Source: Methylobacterium bullatum (GTDB taxonomy: Bacteria > Pseudomonadota > Alphaproteobacteria > Rhizobiales > Beijerinckiaceae). Taken from it: a stretch of DNA of 64,000 nucleotides. The stretch spans positions 2,020,001 to 2,084,000 of the forward strand of contig LR743504.1 in the NCBI GenBank assembly GCA_902712845.1, written 5' to 3'. This document shows, piece by piece, positions 16,549 through 25,647 of the stretch. Position 1 is the stretch's first letter. Each line of letters starts with the position of its first letter. Below the pieces are notes generated by a model. That model made no database searches. It was not told where the DNA came from and worked only from the letters and a program-made list of their open reading frames with translations. A program made the position numbers and the translations under genes.

Positions 16549-17694
16549 CTACTCGGCCGAAGCGTCGGCATAGGCCATCACGCCCGAGAGCGAGCGGACA
16601 TCGCGGTAGCGGGCGCCGCGGGTGCTCATCATGGTCTCGAACTTCTCGTGAACCTCGGCCACCGACAGGCTCGCTGCCTTGCGACGGCCGCGCTGCGCCG
16701 CGAAGAAGATGGTGCGGTTGGCGCGCGCCGGGCCGGGTAGCATCTGTGCCGCGGCGGATTTCGGCTTGTCGACCACGCTGGCGAGGAATTCCTCGGCATC
16801 GTCCGGCCCGAGGAAGTGGGCAAGGTAGACCTCGCCGAGGGTGAGTTCGCGGCCGATGCGCAGGGAGATTCGCGCCGCATCGCGCTTGAGCATCTCGCCC
16901 GCCATCAGGGCGGCGAGGTAGGGATCGCGCCGCAATTCGAGGATGCGGGTCCGCTCGGCGGCATCGGCGACGCTCGGCTTGCCATTGTCGCCGGAGACCA
17001 CGAGGGCCGCTTCCTGCGTCAGCCCGTATTTCGGCCCGAAATCGCGCACCACGCCGAGCCAGGTCCGCTCGATGAACTGGAACAGGCCGGTCGCCGAGGA
17101 AGTCTTGGCCTGCACTTCGGTGATGAAGCTCGATTCCTTGTCGGCCACCGCCATCAGCAGGACAGGGTCGGTCTGGACCGCCTGGGCCGCGCGGACGATC
17201 TTCTGCACGAGGTGGCGCCGGATCTTCATCGGCCCGAATTCGAGGATGTCGTTCGGGTCGCCGACGGCGCTCTCGGTAAGCAGGTAATCGTAGGAGACCC
17301 GGTCGACCGCATTGGAGCCGATCTCAGTGTCGAGGTCGTGCACGGCGGCGAAGGCCGAGGACGCCGTGAGCACGGTGGGCGCCGCATCGAGGACCGCCGG
17401 GATTGCGGAGTGAATCCTGGGCTTGGGCATCGACAGCTCGGTCATCGCCTGAGCCGATTGAACGACGGCGCCGAAGCCGCTGGTGCCGGTGCCGTTGAGG
17501 ACGACGGCGCTGAGGCCGCCCGCCACCAGCATCATCGCGAGAGCGGAACGCGTGAGCGCGGGACGGCTGCCATGATCGCGGCCGACTCGATTCTTGAGGG
17601 TCAGAGCATCGGATGATGTCGCAACGTCACCGCCAGCGCCGAAGCGGCGCGAGGGAGGGGAAATTCGTGATGATCCGACCTTCTGAACCCGCAT
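16549..17694 (-). CDS. Lytic transglycosylase-type protein (SLT fold), exported
   Basis: This protein of about 381 residues has one N-terminal hydrophobic segment (RSALAMMLVAGGLSAVVLNG) that acts as signal or anchor, then an SLT-like domain from about residue 180. The catalytic motif is LLMAVADKESSF, in which Glu is the acid/base, followed by SSATGLFQFIERTWL. It should cleave peptidoglycan glycan strands in the periplasm. The start at 17694 is chosen for a compact N-terminus with GGAG at a rather long 13 bases; an in-frame start at 17733 is possible. The C-terminal third is family-specific and of unknown role. Confidence 0.85.
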   Translation of the reverse strand: MRVQKVGSSRISPPSRRFGAGGDVATSSDALTLKNRVGRDHGSRPALTRSALAMMLVAGGLSAVVLNGTGTSGFGAVVQSAQAMTELSMPKPRIHSAIPAVLDAAPTVLTASSAFAAVHDLDTEIGSNAVDRVSYDYLLTESAVGDPNDILEFGPMKIRRHLVQKIVRAAQAVQTDPVLLMAVADKESSFITEVQAKTSSATGLFQFIERTWLGVVRDFGPKYGLTQEAALVVSGDNGKPSVADAAERTRILELRRDPYLAALMAGEMLKRDAARISLRIGRELTLGEVYLAHFLGPDDAEEFLASVVDKPKSAAAQMLPGPARANRTIFFAAQRGRRKAASLSVAEVHEKFETMMSTRGARYRDVRSLSGVMAYADASAE

Positions 17695-18157
17695 CTGATC
17701 GACTCGTCTCCGTGTGGTGGCGCACACCGGCATTTACGAGGACAGTTGTGGCGACAAAACGGCTAGGCTTGTGCTCATCCCGTGGCGTCGATGGCCGCTT
17801 TGAGGCAGCTTGGCCGTAACACCAAGTCTCACTGCCCCTGACCTATGGGTCAGGGGCAGTGAGGTCCGGCGGACGACCGCCGCCGCGCAGTCGCGCGGGC
17901 AGACCTCGATGAGTCAGTCTCATCGAGGTCTGGTACGAGTCGAGGCGACGGAAGCGCTATGGTGCGCTCGATCGGACCCGCTCCGTGTACATCGGACACT
18001 TGCGGCATCACCGATTCTGGACTTCCGATAAACGGATTTCGTCTAGGGGATCGGACCTCACTGGAGTCCGAATCCAAAAAGCATCGCATCGGCTCCGCAT
18101 GTCGAACCCGCGCCCGATGCCTCACTGGGCGTCGTCATACGCGCCCGGAAAGTCGAA
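17695..18157. other. Intergenic region with palindromic repeat element
   Basis: This 463-base gap lies between the transglycosylase start and the tRNA-His gene. It carries no convincing gene. Its middle is occupied by a palindromic element (17825-17932) whose first 93 bases recur in inverted orientation at 50050-50147. The remainder, about 17933-18157, shows no other structure that I can assign. Confidence 0.6.
17825..17932 (+). repeat. Dispersed palindromic element, copy 1
   Basis: Two hairpins lie in tandem. The first has perfect 16-bp arms (17828-17843 and 17848-17863, CTCACTGCCCCTGACC) and a 4-base loop. The second has perfect 14-bp arms (17900-17913 and 17919-17932, CAGACCTCGATGAG). The stretch 17825-17917 matches the minus strand of 50050-50147 with about ten differences. 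Some differences in the first hairpin are compensated on both arms, so its structure appears conserved. Confidence 0.8.
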
Positions 18158-18234
18158 TGGTACCACTGCCCCGGCTCGAACGGGGGACCTCTTGATCCAC
18201 AATCAAGCGCTCTAACCAACTGAGCTACAGCGGC
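18158..18234 (-). tRNA. tRNA-His (anticodon GTG)
   Basis: The 77-base gene folds as a complete cloverleaf and encodes its own 3' CCA (18158-18160). The acceptor stem is GCCGCTG paired with CAGTGGT, including a G-U first pair. The anticodon stem CTTGA/TCAAG encloses the loop TTGTGGA, whose GTG at 18198-18200 reads histidine codons. The T arm is CCCCG-TTCGAGC-CGGGG. The discriminator is A and the base before position 1 is T, so no G-1 is encoded. This is the known alphaproteobacterial exception, in which HisRS has adapted to A73 without G-1. Confidence 0.96.
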
Positions 18235-18424
18235 ACTCGGGCTGCGATGTATCCTGAGGCCGCGGGCATTTCAAGCGCCCGCGGCGCAGGGAATGCAGAA
18301 TGGGGAAAACTCATTGTAGCGCGGAGGCGGGCTCGCACCGGAAACCGGTCGACGCCTTCGGCCTTTGCACCCTAAGGTGGCGGCTGTTTCCCACCCCTTT
18401 CGTCTCAATCTTTCCCATCGGTCG

Positions 18425-20302
18425 ATGAAGCCAAGAAGCGTGCCGCGCCGTGGATTTCCCGCCGGCCAGATGCTGGTTCACGTGCCCGGCCGATTGCGCG
18501 CCCTGGTGCGCGGCAGCGAGTTCGGCCTCGTGATCCTGGCCGCCTGCGTTGGAACCATCGCCGGGATCGCGGTCTCGGCCATGAGCCTCACGACGCAGGG
18601 CCTGCGGGAAATCCTCTATCGCCTGCCGCACGGCGCGCGCCTCAGCGCATCTACGGATGTGGATCCGCTCCTCATCCTGTTCGGCCCGGCCGTCGGCGGC
18701 CTTGTTCTCGGCCTCATCGCTTTCGGCCTCGCGCGCTGGCGCGGCGGCCCGCAACGGCCCATCGTCGATCCCATCGAGGCGAATGCCCTGCATGGGGGGC
18801 GGCTCTCGGTGAAGGGGTCCGTCGCCGTGGCGGCCCAGAACGTGATCTCGAACGGCAGCGGTGCCTCGGTCGGCCTCGAGGCCGGCTTCACCCAGATCTG
18901 CGCCAGTCTCGCCTCCCGTCTCGGCCTCGCCTTCGAGATGCGACGCTCCGACCTGCGGACCCTGGTGGGCTGCGGGTCGGCCGCTGCCATCGCCGCCGCC
19001 TTCGGCGCGCCGCTCACGGGGGCGTTCTATGCGTTCGAACTCATCATAGGCACTTATTCCATTGCCACCCTGACACCGGTCGTGGTCGCGGCCCTGTGCG
19101 GCAGTCTCGTGGCCAAGGCGCTGGTGACGCAAAGCCCCCTGGTCACTGCCAATGGGTTCGATGCCCTGACGACTAGGACAATTACGGGAATCGACACCCT
19201 GCCGAGCCTCGCCCTCGGTCTTGCCTGCGCCGGGCTCGGCATCCTGATCATGCGCGGCGTCACCCTGGTGGAGCAGGGTGTGCGGGCGACCCGTCTGCCG
19301 TCCTTCCTCGCGCCGGCCTTCGGCGGTCTCTGCGTCGGAGCCCTGGCTCTCGCTGTCTCGCCACAGATTCTCTCCGGCGGTCATGGCGCGCTCCATCTCC
19401 ACCTCGATGTCGACATGCCCGCCATGGGGATCGGTGCCCTGGCGCTGCTGTTCGTGGCCAAGGCTTCGGCCTCGGCGATCTCCATCGGATCGGGCTTCCG
19501 CGGCGGGCTGTTCTTCGCGTCCCTCTTCCTCGGAGCCCTTGCGGGGAAACTCTTCGCCGCGTTGGTGGCGGAGACGATCCCCGGCCTGTCCGGCCTCCAC
19601 GGATTGTCCGGGCTGGAGAGCCTCACAATGTTCGGCCTCACGCCGCTCGCCTATGCGGTGATCGGCATGAGCGCCCTGGCCGTGGCCGTCATCGGCGGCC
19701 CGCTGACGATGACGTTCCTCGCCCTCGAACTCACCGGCAGCTTTCCCATAACCGGCCTCGTCCTCGTGGCCGTGATCGCCTCGTCGATGACCGTGCGAAA
19801 GACCTTCGGCTATTCCTTCGCCACCTGGCGCTTTCACCTTCGCGGCGAAAGCATCCGCAGCGCGCACGATATCGGCTGGATCAGGTCGCTCACCGTGGGG
19901 GCGTTGATGCGCCGCGAGGTCGAAACCATGCCGGTCGACATGACGCTGCGCGATTTCCTGAAAGCCCATCCCCTCGGCTCGCCTTCGCGCGTGGTGCTGG
20001 TCGACGGGGACGGGCGCTATACGGGGATCGTGCTGGTGCCCGAGGCCCATGCCCTCGCTGCCGTCGATGGCGAGGCCGCTCTCGCCGAGGCCATGCGCTA
20101 TGCCGACGTGTTCCTCACCGCCGACATGAACGCCAAGCAGGCGGCCTCTGCCTTCGATGGTGCCGAGAGCGAGGCGTTGGCGGTGGTGGACGATCCGGCC
20201 TCGCGCCGGGTGGTCGGCTTGCTCACCGAGAGCCACACGCTCAAGCGCTACAGCGAGGAACTCGACCGGCAGAGGCGGGCGATCATGGGCGAGGCCGGAT
20301 AA
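18425..20302 (+). CDS. ClC-family chloride channel/transporter with C-terminal CBS region
   Basis: This is a voltage-gated ClC-type anion channel or H+/anion exchanger of about 625 residues in the inner membrane. After a basic N-terminus come some ten helices. The selectivity motifs are visible: NGSGASVGLEAG, in which the gating Glu is kept although the canonical GREGP reads GLEAG, and GFRGGLFFASLFLGA. The last 150 residues form a CBS-domain pair (GALMRREVETMPVDMTLRDF, then FLTADMNAKQAASAF) likely to sense nucleotides. I chose the ATG at 18425; the frame continues to 18365 without conservation. It converges with the transporter at 20397. Confidence 0.92.
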   Translation: MKPRSVPRRGFPAGQMLVHVPGRLRALVRGSEFGLVILAACVGTIAGIAVSAMSLTTQGLREILYRLPHGARLSASTDVDPLLILFGPAVGGLVLGLIAFGLARWRGGPQRPIVDPIEANALHGGRLSVKGSVAVAAQNVISNGSGASVGLEAGFTQICASLASRLGLAFEMRRSDLRTLVGCGSAAAIAAAFGAPLTGAFYAFELIIGTYSIATLTPVVVAALCGSLVAKALVTQSPLVTANGFDALTTRTITGIDTLPSLALGLACAGLGILIMRGVTLVEQGVRATRLPSFLAPAFGGLCVGALALAVSPQILSGGHGALHLHLDVDMPAMGIGALALLFVAKASASAISIGSGFRGGLFFASLFLGALAGKLFAALVAETIPGLSGLHGLSGLESLTMFGLTPLAYAVIGMSALAVAVIGGPLTMTFLALELTGSFPITGLVLVAVIASSMTVRKTFGYSFATWRFHLRGESIRSAHDIGWIRSLTVGALMRREVETMPVDMTLRDFLKAHPLGSPSRVVLVDGDGRYTGIVLVPEAHALAAVDGEAALAEAMRYADVFLTADMNAKQAASAFDGAESEALAVVDDPASRRVVGLLTESHTLKRYSEELDRQRRAIMGEAG

Positions 20303-20358
20303 GCACTGGACGCTTCGCGATTTCCTGTGCTGGACCCGGGAGCTGGACCCGCCATCGC

Positions 20359-20386
20359 CCCATCCGCCCGGGAAGGGGCGGATGGG
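20359..20386. terminator. Hairpin between convergent ClC and MHS genes
   Basis: CCCATCCGCCC and GGGCGGATGGG form a perfect 11-bp stem with a 6-base loop, 57 bases past the ClC stop and 11 bases past the transporter stop on the other strand. It can serve both genes. Neither side has a long T run. Confidence 0.55.
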
Positions 20387-20396
20387 ATTGGCCGTT

Positions 20397-21758
20397 TCAG
20401 GCCGGCACCACCCGCCGTGACTTGCGCATCAGCGCCTCTTCCACGGTGCCGTCGCCGTCGAGATAGCCATGGCGCTTGGGGTTCGGCATGATCAGCGAGC
20501 CGATGAAGGCGATGGCGAGCATCGCCGTGACGTACCAGAAGAAGCTGCTCTCAGAGCCGATCTGCTTCAGATACAGGGCCACCATCTCCGCGGTGCCACC
20601 GAAGAGGGAGTTCGCGACCGCATAGGAAAGGCCGACGCCGAGCGCGCGGACCTGGGTCGGGAACAGTTCGGCTTTCACGATGCCGCTGATGCCGGTGTAG
20701 AAACTGATCACCGTGAGGCCGATCATGATCAGGCCGAACGAGAGGTACGGGTTGGTAGTGGCGCCGATGGCGGTCATCAGCGGCACCACCATCAACGTGC
20801 CGAGCCCGCTATAGAGCAGCATGTTGGTCTTGCGGCCGATCCGGTCCGACAGCCAGCCGAAGAAGGGCTGGATCACCATGTAGACGAGAAGCGCCGCCGT
20901 GGAGATCTGCGAGGCGGTGATCTTGTCGATATGCGCCGTGTTGAAGAGATATTTCGGCATGTAGGTGGTGAAGGTGTAGAAGCTCAGGGAGCCGCCGGCG
21001 GTGTAGGCGAGCACCACGCAGAACGCCCGCCAATGCTTGAACAGGGCGGCGAACGTGCCGGATTCCTTCGAGGCCATGTCCTCTTTCGTGGCGGTTTCCG
21101 CGAGCGACGAGCGCAGGAACAGGGCGACCACGGCCGCCATCGCGCCGATGAAGAACGGGATACGCCAGCCCCAGGCCGTGAGCTGCTGGGCGGTCAGGAT
21201 ACTCTGCAGGATGATCAGCACCAGCGAGGCGAGGAGCTGGCCGCCGATCAGGGTGACGTACTGGAACGAGGCGAAGAACCCGCGCTGACCCTTGAGGGCG
21301 ACCTCGCTCATGTAGGTCGCGCTGGTGCCGTACTCGCCGCCGACGGACAGGCCCTGGATCATGCGAGCGAGGAGCAGCAGGGCCGGAGCCCAATGTCCGA
21401 CGCTGGCATAGGTCGGCAACACGGCGATCATCAGCGATCCGCCGCACATCATCAGCACCGAGATCATCATCGAGGTCTTGCGGCCGAGACGGTCGGCGAT
21501 GCGGCCGAACAACCAGCCGCCGATGGGGCGCATGAAGAACCCCACGGCGAACACGGCCGCGGATTTCAGGAGTTGGCTGGTATCGTCACCCTCGGGGAAG
21601 AAGACCGGCGCGAAGTAGAGAGCGAAGAAGGCGTAGCAATAAAAATCGAACCATTCGACGAGGTTACCCGACGATGAGCCGACGATGGCGAAGATGCGGC
21701 GACGGCGATCTTCAGGATCGTCGGGCCGCGAAGGATCGATCGCGATAGCGTCGGACAT
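20397..21758 (-). CDS. MFS transporter, MHS type (alpha-ketoglutarate permease-like)
   Basis: This is a 453-residue inner-membrane proton symporter. Its sequence is closest in style to KgtP, the 2-oxoglutarate permease: [20 protein letters not shown] in helix 1, [10 protein letters not shown] in the 2-3 loop, [18 protein letters not shown] in helix 4, and [10 protein letters not shown] in the 8-9 loop. Dicarboxylate uptake is the likely job, though substrate calls within MHS are unreliable. The ATG at 21758 has GGGAG upstream. It shares no operon with neighbours. Confidence 0.92.
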   Translation of the reverse strand: MSDAIAIDPSRPDDPEDRRRRIFAIVGSSSGNLVEWFDFYCYAFFALYFAPVFFPEGDDTSQLLKSAAVFAVGFFMRPIGGWLFGRIADRLGRKTSMMISVLMMCGGSLMIAVLPTYASVGHWAPALLLLARMIQGLSVGGEYGTSATYMSEVALKGQRGFFASFQYVTLIGGQLLASLVLIILQSILTAQQLTAWGWRIPFFIGAMAAVVALFLRSSLAETATKEDMASKESGTFAALFKHWRAFCVVLAYTAGGSLSFYTFTTYMPKYLFNTAHIDKITASQISTAALLVYMVIQPFFGWLSDRIGRKTNMLLYSGLGTLMVVPLMTAIGATTNPYLSFGLIMIGLTVISFYTGISGIVKAELFPTQVRALGVGLSYAVANSLFGGTAEMVALYLKQIGSESSFFWYVTAMLAIAFIGSLIMPNPKRHGYLDGDGTVEEALMRKSRRVVPA

Positions 21759-22110
21759 GGGGACTCCCAAACTTCGAGCGGGACCTTCCGAGTAGGTCTC
21801 TTGGGCGGCGACGTTAAGCACCGGTCCACGATTCACAAGGGCTTAAGCGCGGCTTTTCTACAGCGCGCTGGAAATGTCAGCCGTTCTCCCCGCCGTGGCG
21901 GTTGGCTGTTCAGAGCCAAAGGATAGGCGGGGGTTCCTGTCCAATGGAAAGGCGCATCGTTCAAGCTTGAGCGTGATTGAGCGTGGCGGTCTCCATGATG
22001 AGGGGAGTGATATTCGAAAAAATGAGGAACGGTTTTGCCGGCCTTTCTGTTTCGGCTTCGCATCGGCGCCTATCGGCGTCTGAGTTCCACTTGAGAATGG
22101 ACTGATCGAC
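21759..22110. other. Intergenic region, no gene seen
   Basis: This 352-base divergent gap should hold the promoters of the MHS transporter and of the DUF1236 gene. I see only a short tandem duplication (TTGAGCGTGA/TTGAGCGTGG at 21967-21986). No convincing open frame, hairpin or operator could be identified. Confidence 0.5.
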
Positions 22111-22967
22111 ATGAGCAAGCTCTTGCGGAGTACGATGACGGCTGCCGTTCTGGTCGTCGGTGCGGCGACTGCTTTCGCCCAAGGTGGGCCTGGAGCCGGA
22201 GGCGGTGGTGGCGCGGGCGGCGGCGCGGCGGAGCCGGTGCGCCGGGCGGCGGCGCGGGTGGTGCGGGATCGGCCGGTGGCGCTGGAATGCGTGACGGCGG
22301 TGGCGCCGGAGCAGAACGTGGCGGAGCGGCAGGCGGTTCGGAGCGTGGCGGTTCCCCGGGGGAGCGCGGTGGTCCGGCGGGCGAGCGCGGCGGAGCCGCC
22401 GGGATGGAACGGGGCGGTAGCGACCGGAATGGCCGCATGGAGCAGGGTGAACGCCCGGGTGCCGGCGGAAGGACAGATGCCGGCCGGCCCGATCGTGACG
22501 GCAAGGCAGACCGTGACGGCAAGGCCGAACGCGATGATAAGCCGGACCGGGGCGAGCGCATGGAGCGAGGCGGCAAGGCCGATCGCGACATGAAGGACGG
22601 CAAGGCGGACCGTGGCGAGCGGATGGATCGCGAGAGGGGTGATCGCGGTGACAGGGGCGGGCGTGGAGATCGTGGCGGACGAGGCGACAGTGGCGCCGTG
22701 CGCGGAGCCTATGGCCGGCTTGGTGCTCCGCAGCGGACGGAGTTTCGCCAGAGCGTGCTGCGTCGCGGCATCCCGCGCCTCGCCGCCGGTGCCTTCGCCC
22801 TGACGGTGGGCACCGCCATTGCTCGCAACTACACCCTTTACGATCTCCCGCCGGATATCGTTCGGATCGTGCCGGAATACGAGGATTACCGCTACGTCCT
22901 CGTCGATGACGACATCGTTATCGTCGATCCCGACACCTACGAAATCGTGGACGTCATTCGCGGCTGA
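22111..22967 (+). pseudogene. DUF1236-family secreted protein split by an apparent single-base frameshift
   Basis: A signal peptide starts at 22111 (MSKLLRSTMTAAVLVVGAATAFA) and runs into a Gly-rich stretch. The rest of the natural protein continues in another frame up to 22967: a long Gly/Arg/Asp/Lys-rich low-complexity region (repeats such as ERGG, DRDGKA, DRGERM) and a C-terminal domain (RYVLVDDDIVIVDPDTYEIV) typical of DUF1236. The frames can be joined by adding one G in the G/C-rich run near 22221-22233, after which Gly-rich coding continues smoothly. It is either a decayed gene or a sequencing error. The largest single open frame of the C-terminal part is 22287-22967. Function unknown; a periplasmic location is likely. 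Confidence 0.7.
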
Positions 22968-23377
22968 TCTCGGATCGGCGGTTTCCCTGAGAGGGGAGCC
23001 GCCGCAGGAGGAGGCGCCTTCCTTTGTCGTCCGTATCCGCGATGGCGGCCACATCGATATTGCTGTTCAACCGCCTCGACGTGATGATGCGAGAGTAAGT
23101 CCAGAGGCTCCGGATCGGTTGTCATCACCGATCCGGAGCTTTCACGTTTCAGCTTCTTCACCAATCTGTCGCTCAATGAGAAAGGCATATCCTCCGCCAG
23201 CGAGGGCATGCGATCCCATTTAGTTGTCGTCACCTCTAGGTTCATGGCTTCCGCCGCCGGCCCCGCTCGGTCGTGCAGGCCTTCGGTGTGTCGCTGGTTC
23301 TCAAACGCAGAAACGGGGGCGCCTGAGCGCGGCCAACTCGGCTCGGGCGAAGCCGGCCCGCACGGTGACCGGTTTCC
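22968..23377. other. Intergenic region with terminator, otherwise empty
   Basis: This 410-base stretch lies between the converging DUF1236 and hrcA genes. The only clear element is the hairpin at 23107-23139. Short open frames on both strands lack ribosome binding sites or any recognisable sequence, so I call no gene. Confidence 0.55.
23107..23145 (+). terminator. Intrinsic terminator downstream of DUF1236 gene
   Basis: GCTCCGGATCGG (23107-23118) pairs perfectly with CCGATCCGGAGC (23128-23139) and is followed by TTTCACGTTTC. It lies 140 bases past the DUF1236 stop and could also limit read-through from hrcA on the other strand. Confidence 0.65.
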
Positions 23378-24475
23378 TCAGCGGCCGCCTCGATCCAGCA
23401 TCCGCGAGACCACCCTGGCGGTGTAATCCACCATCGGAACGATCCGTGCGTAGTTGAGCCTGGTCGGACCGATCACGCCGACGACACCGACGATCTTCTG
23501 CGAACCGTCCCGGAACGGCGCCGCGATCATCGAGGAGCCCGAGAGCGAGAACAGCTTGTTCTCCGAGCCGATGAAGATGCGGACGCCCTCGCCGCCCTCG
23601 GCGCGGGAGAGGAGTTCGATGACGTCCTTCTGCGTCTCGAGATCGTTGAACAGCAGGCGGATCCGTTCGAGATCCTCCACCGCGCGCAGGTCGTCGAGCA
23701 GGTTCGCCTGGCCGCGCACGATGAGTTGGCGCGCCTCTGATGGCCCGACCGTGGTGGCGAGGCCGGCATCGACCAGCCGCTCGGTGATGACGTCGAGTTC
23801 GCGCTTCATCGCCTCGCGACCGGCCTCGATTTCCGCTCTCAAGCCTCCGAGGGTCCGCCCCTGCAAGCGGGCATTGAGGTAGTTCGAGGCCTCCTGCAGG
23901 GCGCTCGCCGGAAGGCCGGGCGGCAGGTCGAGGAGACGGTTCTCCACCGAGCCGTCATCTGAGACGAGGACGACGAGGGCGCGGGCGGGATCGAGCCGCA
24001 CGAACTCGATGTGCTTGAGATGGACGTTGCTCTTGGTCGTGACGACAACGCCCGCCCCCCGCGAAATGCCCGACAGCATCGACGAGGCCTCGGCGAGGGC
24101 ACTCTCGAAGGTGTGGCCCGAGGCGGCGGCGCGCATCTGCGCCTCGATCCGCTCCTGCTCCTCGCGGCCGACATCGCCAATCTCCAACATGGCGTCGACG
24201 AAGAAGCGCAGGCCGAGCTCCGTCGGCAGGCGCCCAGCCGAGGTGTGGGGCGCGAAGATGAGCCCGGAATGCTCCAGATCCGCCATGACGTTGCGGATCG
24301 AGGCCGGGGACAGGGCCATGGGCAGGATCCGCGCGAGGTTGCGCGACCCTACCGGTTCGCCCGTCGTGAGATAGCTCTCGACGATCTGCCGGAAGATCTC
24401 ACGAGTCCGCTCGTTCAGGGCCGAGAGGGCCTGAAGCTGCTGCGACGAGGAATAGGGATGCGCGCGTTCGGTCAC
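23378..24475 (-). CDS. hrcA: Heat-inducible transcription repressor HrcA
   Basis: This 365-residue repressor binds CIRCE operators before groESL and dnaK genes and is kept active by GroEL. The N-terminal winged helix is clear ([20 protein letters not shown], then [18 protein letters not shown], followed by [18 protein letters not shown]). The GAF-like core and the C-terminal [21 protein letters not shown] complete the family. No CIRCE element is visible upstream, so it does not seem to regulate itself through one here. grpE, often its neighbour, is not adjacent. Confidence 0.96.
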   Translation of the reverse strand: MTERAHPYSSSQQLQALSALNERTREIFRQIVESYLTTGEPVGSRNLARILPMALSPASIRNVMADLEHSGLIFAPHTSAGRLPTELGLRFFVDAMLEIGDVGREEQERIEAQMRAAASGHTFESALAEASSMLSGISRGAGVVVTTKSNVHLKHIEFVRLDPARALVVLVSDDGSVENRLLDLPPGLPASALQEASNYLNARLQGRTLGGLRAEIEAGREAMKRELDVITERLVDAGLATTVGPSEARQLIVRGQANLLDDLRAVEDLERIRLLFNDLETQKDVIELLSRAEGGEGVRIFIGSENKLFSLSGSSMIAAPFRDGSQKIVGVVGVIGPTRLNYARIVPMVDYTARVVSRMLDRGGR

Positions 24476-24688
24476 TGGGTGTTTCCTGACCGCTGATTGT
24501 GTCCGGCCCGGAGCCCGGGCACAACCTTTACCGGTGAGGCATAGCCGCCCTGTCGTCTGCTAATCCGTTTGCCGCCCGAACGGAACGGCCTTTGCGTTGA
24601 GTCGCCGCCCTCGCGAGCCTGCTCGCTGTGGCCGGTGGGTCTGGTTGACGGACCCGCCGCTCCCGTCCGTTCGGAGGAACACGCCGCC

Positions 24689-25618
24689 GTGCCCGACCTC
24701 GACACCGTCGTCAAAGAGATCGCCGAGGAGATGGCGGACAGGCCGGACCGGGGGGAGGTCGCCACATACATACCGGAACTCGCCCGGGTCGATCCGAAGG
24801 CGTTCGGTCTCGTCGTCATCGATGCGGACGGTCACGTGGCGGCGGGAGGCGACAGCGACACGCCGTTCTCGATCCAGAGCATCTCGAAGGTTTTCACCCT
24901 CACCCTGGCACTCGGCATGGCCGGCGACCGTCTCTGGCGCCGGGTGGGACGCGAGCCCTCGGGCAGCCCCTTCAACTCCATCGTCCAGCTGGAGCGCGAG
25001 CGCGGCATTCCGCGCAATCCCTTCATCAATGCCGGTGCCATCGCGGTCACCGACGTGATCCTGTCGGGCCATCAGCCGAGGGAGGCCCTGGGCGAGATCC
25101 TGCGTTTCATGCAGTTCCTGGCGCAGGATCCCACGATCATCATCGACGAGGCGGTGGCGGCCTCGGAGCTGCGCACGGGCTTTCGCAACATCGCGCTCGC
25201 CAACTACATGAAATCCTTCGGCGTTCTCGACAATCCGGTGGATTTTACCCTCGGCGTCTATTTTCACCACTGCGCCATCGCCATGTCATGTCGGCAACTC
25301 GCCAACGCCACCCGTTTCCTGGCGCATTCCGGGCGCAACCCGCTGACCGGTTATTCCGTGGTCTCGGCTGAGCGAGCCCGGCGTATCAATGCGGTGATGC
25401 TCACCTGCGGTCACTACGACGGCTCGGGTGAGTTCGCGTATCGGGTCGGTCTGCCGGGCAAGAGCGGAGTCGGCGGCGGAATCATCGCCGTGGCACCGAA
25501 TAAGGCTTCGATCGCAGTCTGGTCGCCGGGTCTCGACGCATCCGGCAATTCCCATCTCGGCCGGATCGCCCTGGAACAGCTGACCAAGCGCCTCGGCTGG
25601 TCGATTTTCGGCGCCTGA
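24689..25618 (+). CDS. glsA: Glutaminase
   Basis: This 309-residue serine-dependent glutaminase hydrolyses glutamine to glutamate and ammonia. It has the beta-lactamase-like fold with the S-x-x-K motif in [12 protein letters not shown], plus [13 protein letters not shown], and the C-terminal [29 protein letters not shown] written here in parts: [11 protein letters not shown] and [12 protein letters not shown]. The GTG at 24689 is preferred to the upstream ATG at 24569 because it gives the usual length and has GGAGG 11 bases upstream. It runs toward a WYL regulator on the other strand. Confidence 0.95.
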   Translation: MPDLDTVVKEIAEEMADRPDRGEVATYIPELARVDPKAFGLVVIDADGHVAAGGDSDTPFSIQSISKVFTLTLALGMAGDRLWRRVGREPSGSPFNSIVQLERERGIPRNPFINAGAIAVTDVILSGHQPREALGEILRFMQFLAQDPTIIIDEAVAASELRTGFRNIALANYMKSFGVLDNPVDFTLGVYFHHCAIAMSCRQLANATRFLAHSGRNPLTGYSVVSAERARRINAVMLTCGHYDGSGEFAYRVGLPGKSGVGGGIIAVAPNKASIAVWSPGLDASGNSHLGRIALEQLTKRLGWSIFGA

Positions 25619-25647
25619 TCGCGCTCGCCCGGGCGCCGTCCCCGCGT

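Noticed and set aside
17959..18195. 78-codon open frame ending inside the tRNA-His gene
   Set aside because: It overlaps the tRNA on the opposite strand, lacks a ribosome binding site and has no recognisable sequence.
18311..20236. 641-codon open frame antisense to the ClC gene
   Set aside because: It is a GC-rich shadow frame with His/Gly/Glu/Arg-biased composition and no recognisable domain; the plus-strand ClC protein has clear family motifs.
22111..22593. 160-residue protein in the signal-peptide frame of the DUF1236 locus
   Set aside because: After the Gly-rich stretch it becomes an Ala/Val/Arg-biased shadow of the DUF1236 frame, so only the signal peptide part is real.
24476..24688. 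CIRCE operator expected near hrcA
   Set aside because: No TTAGCACTC-N9-GAGTGCTAA-like sequence is present in the hrcA upstream region.
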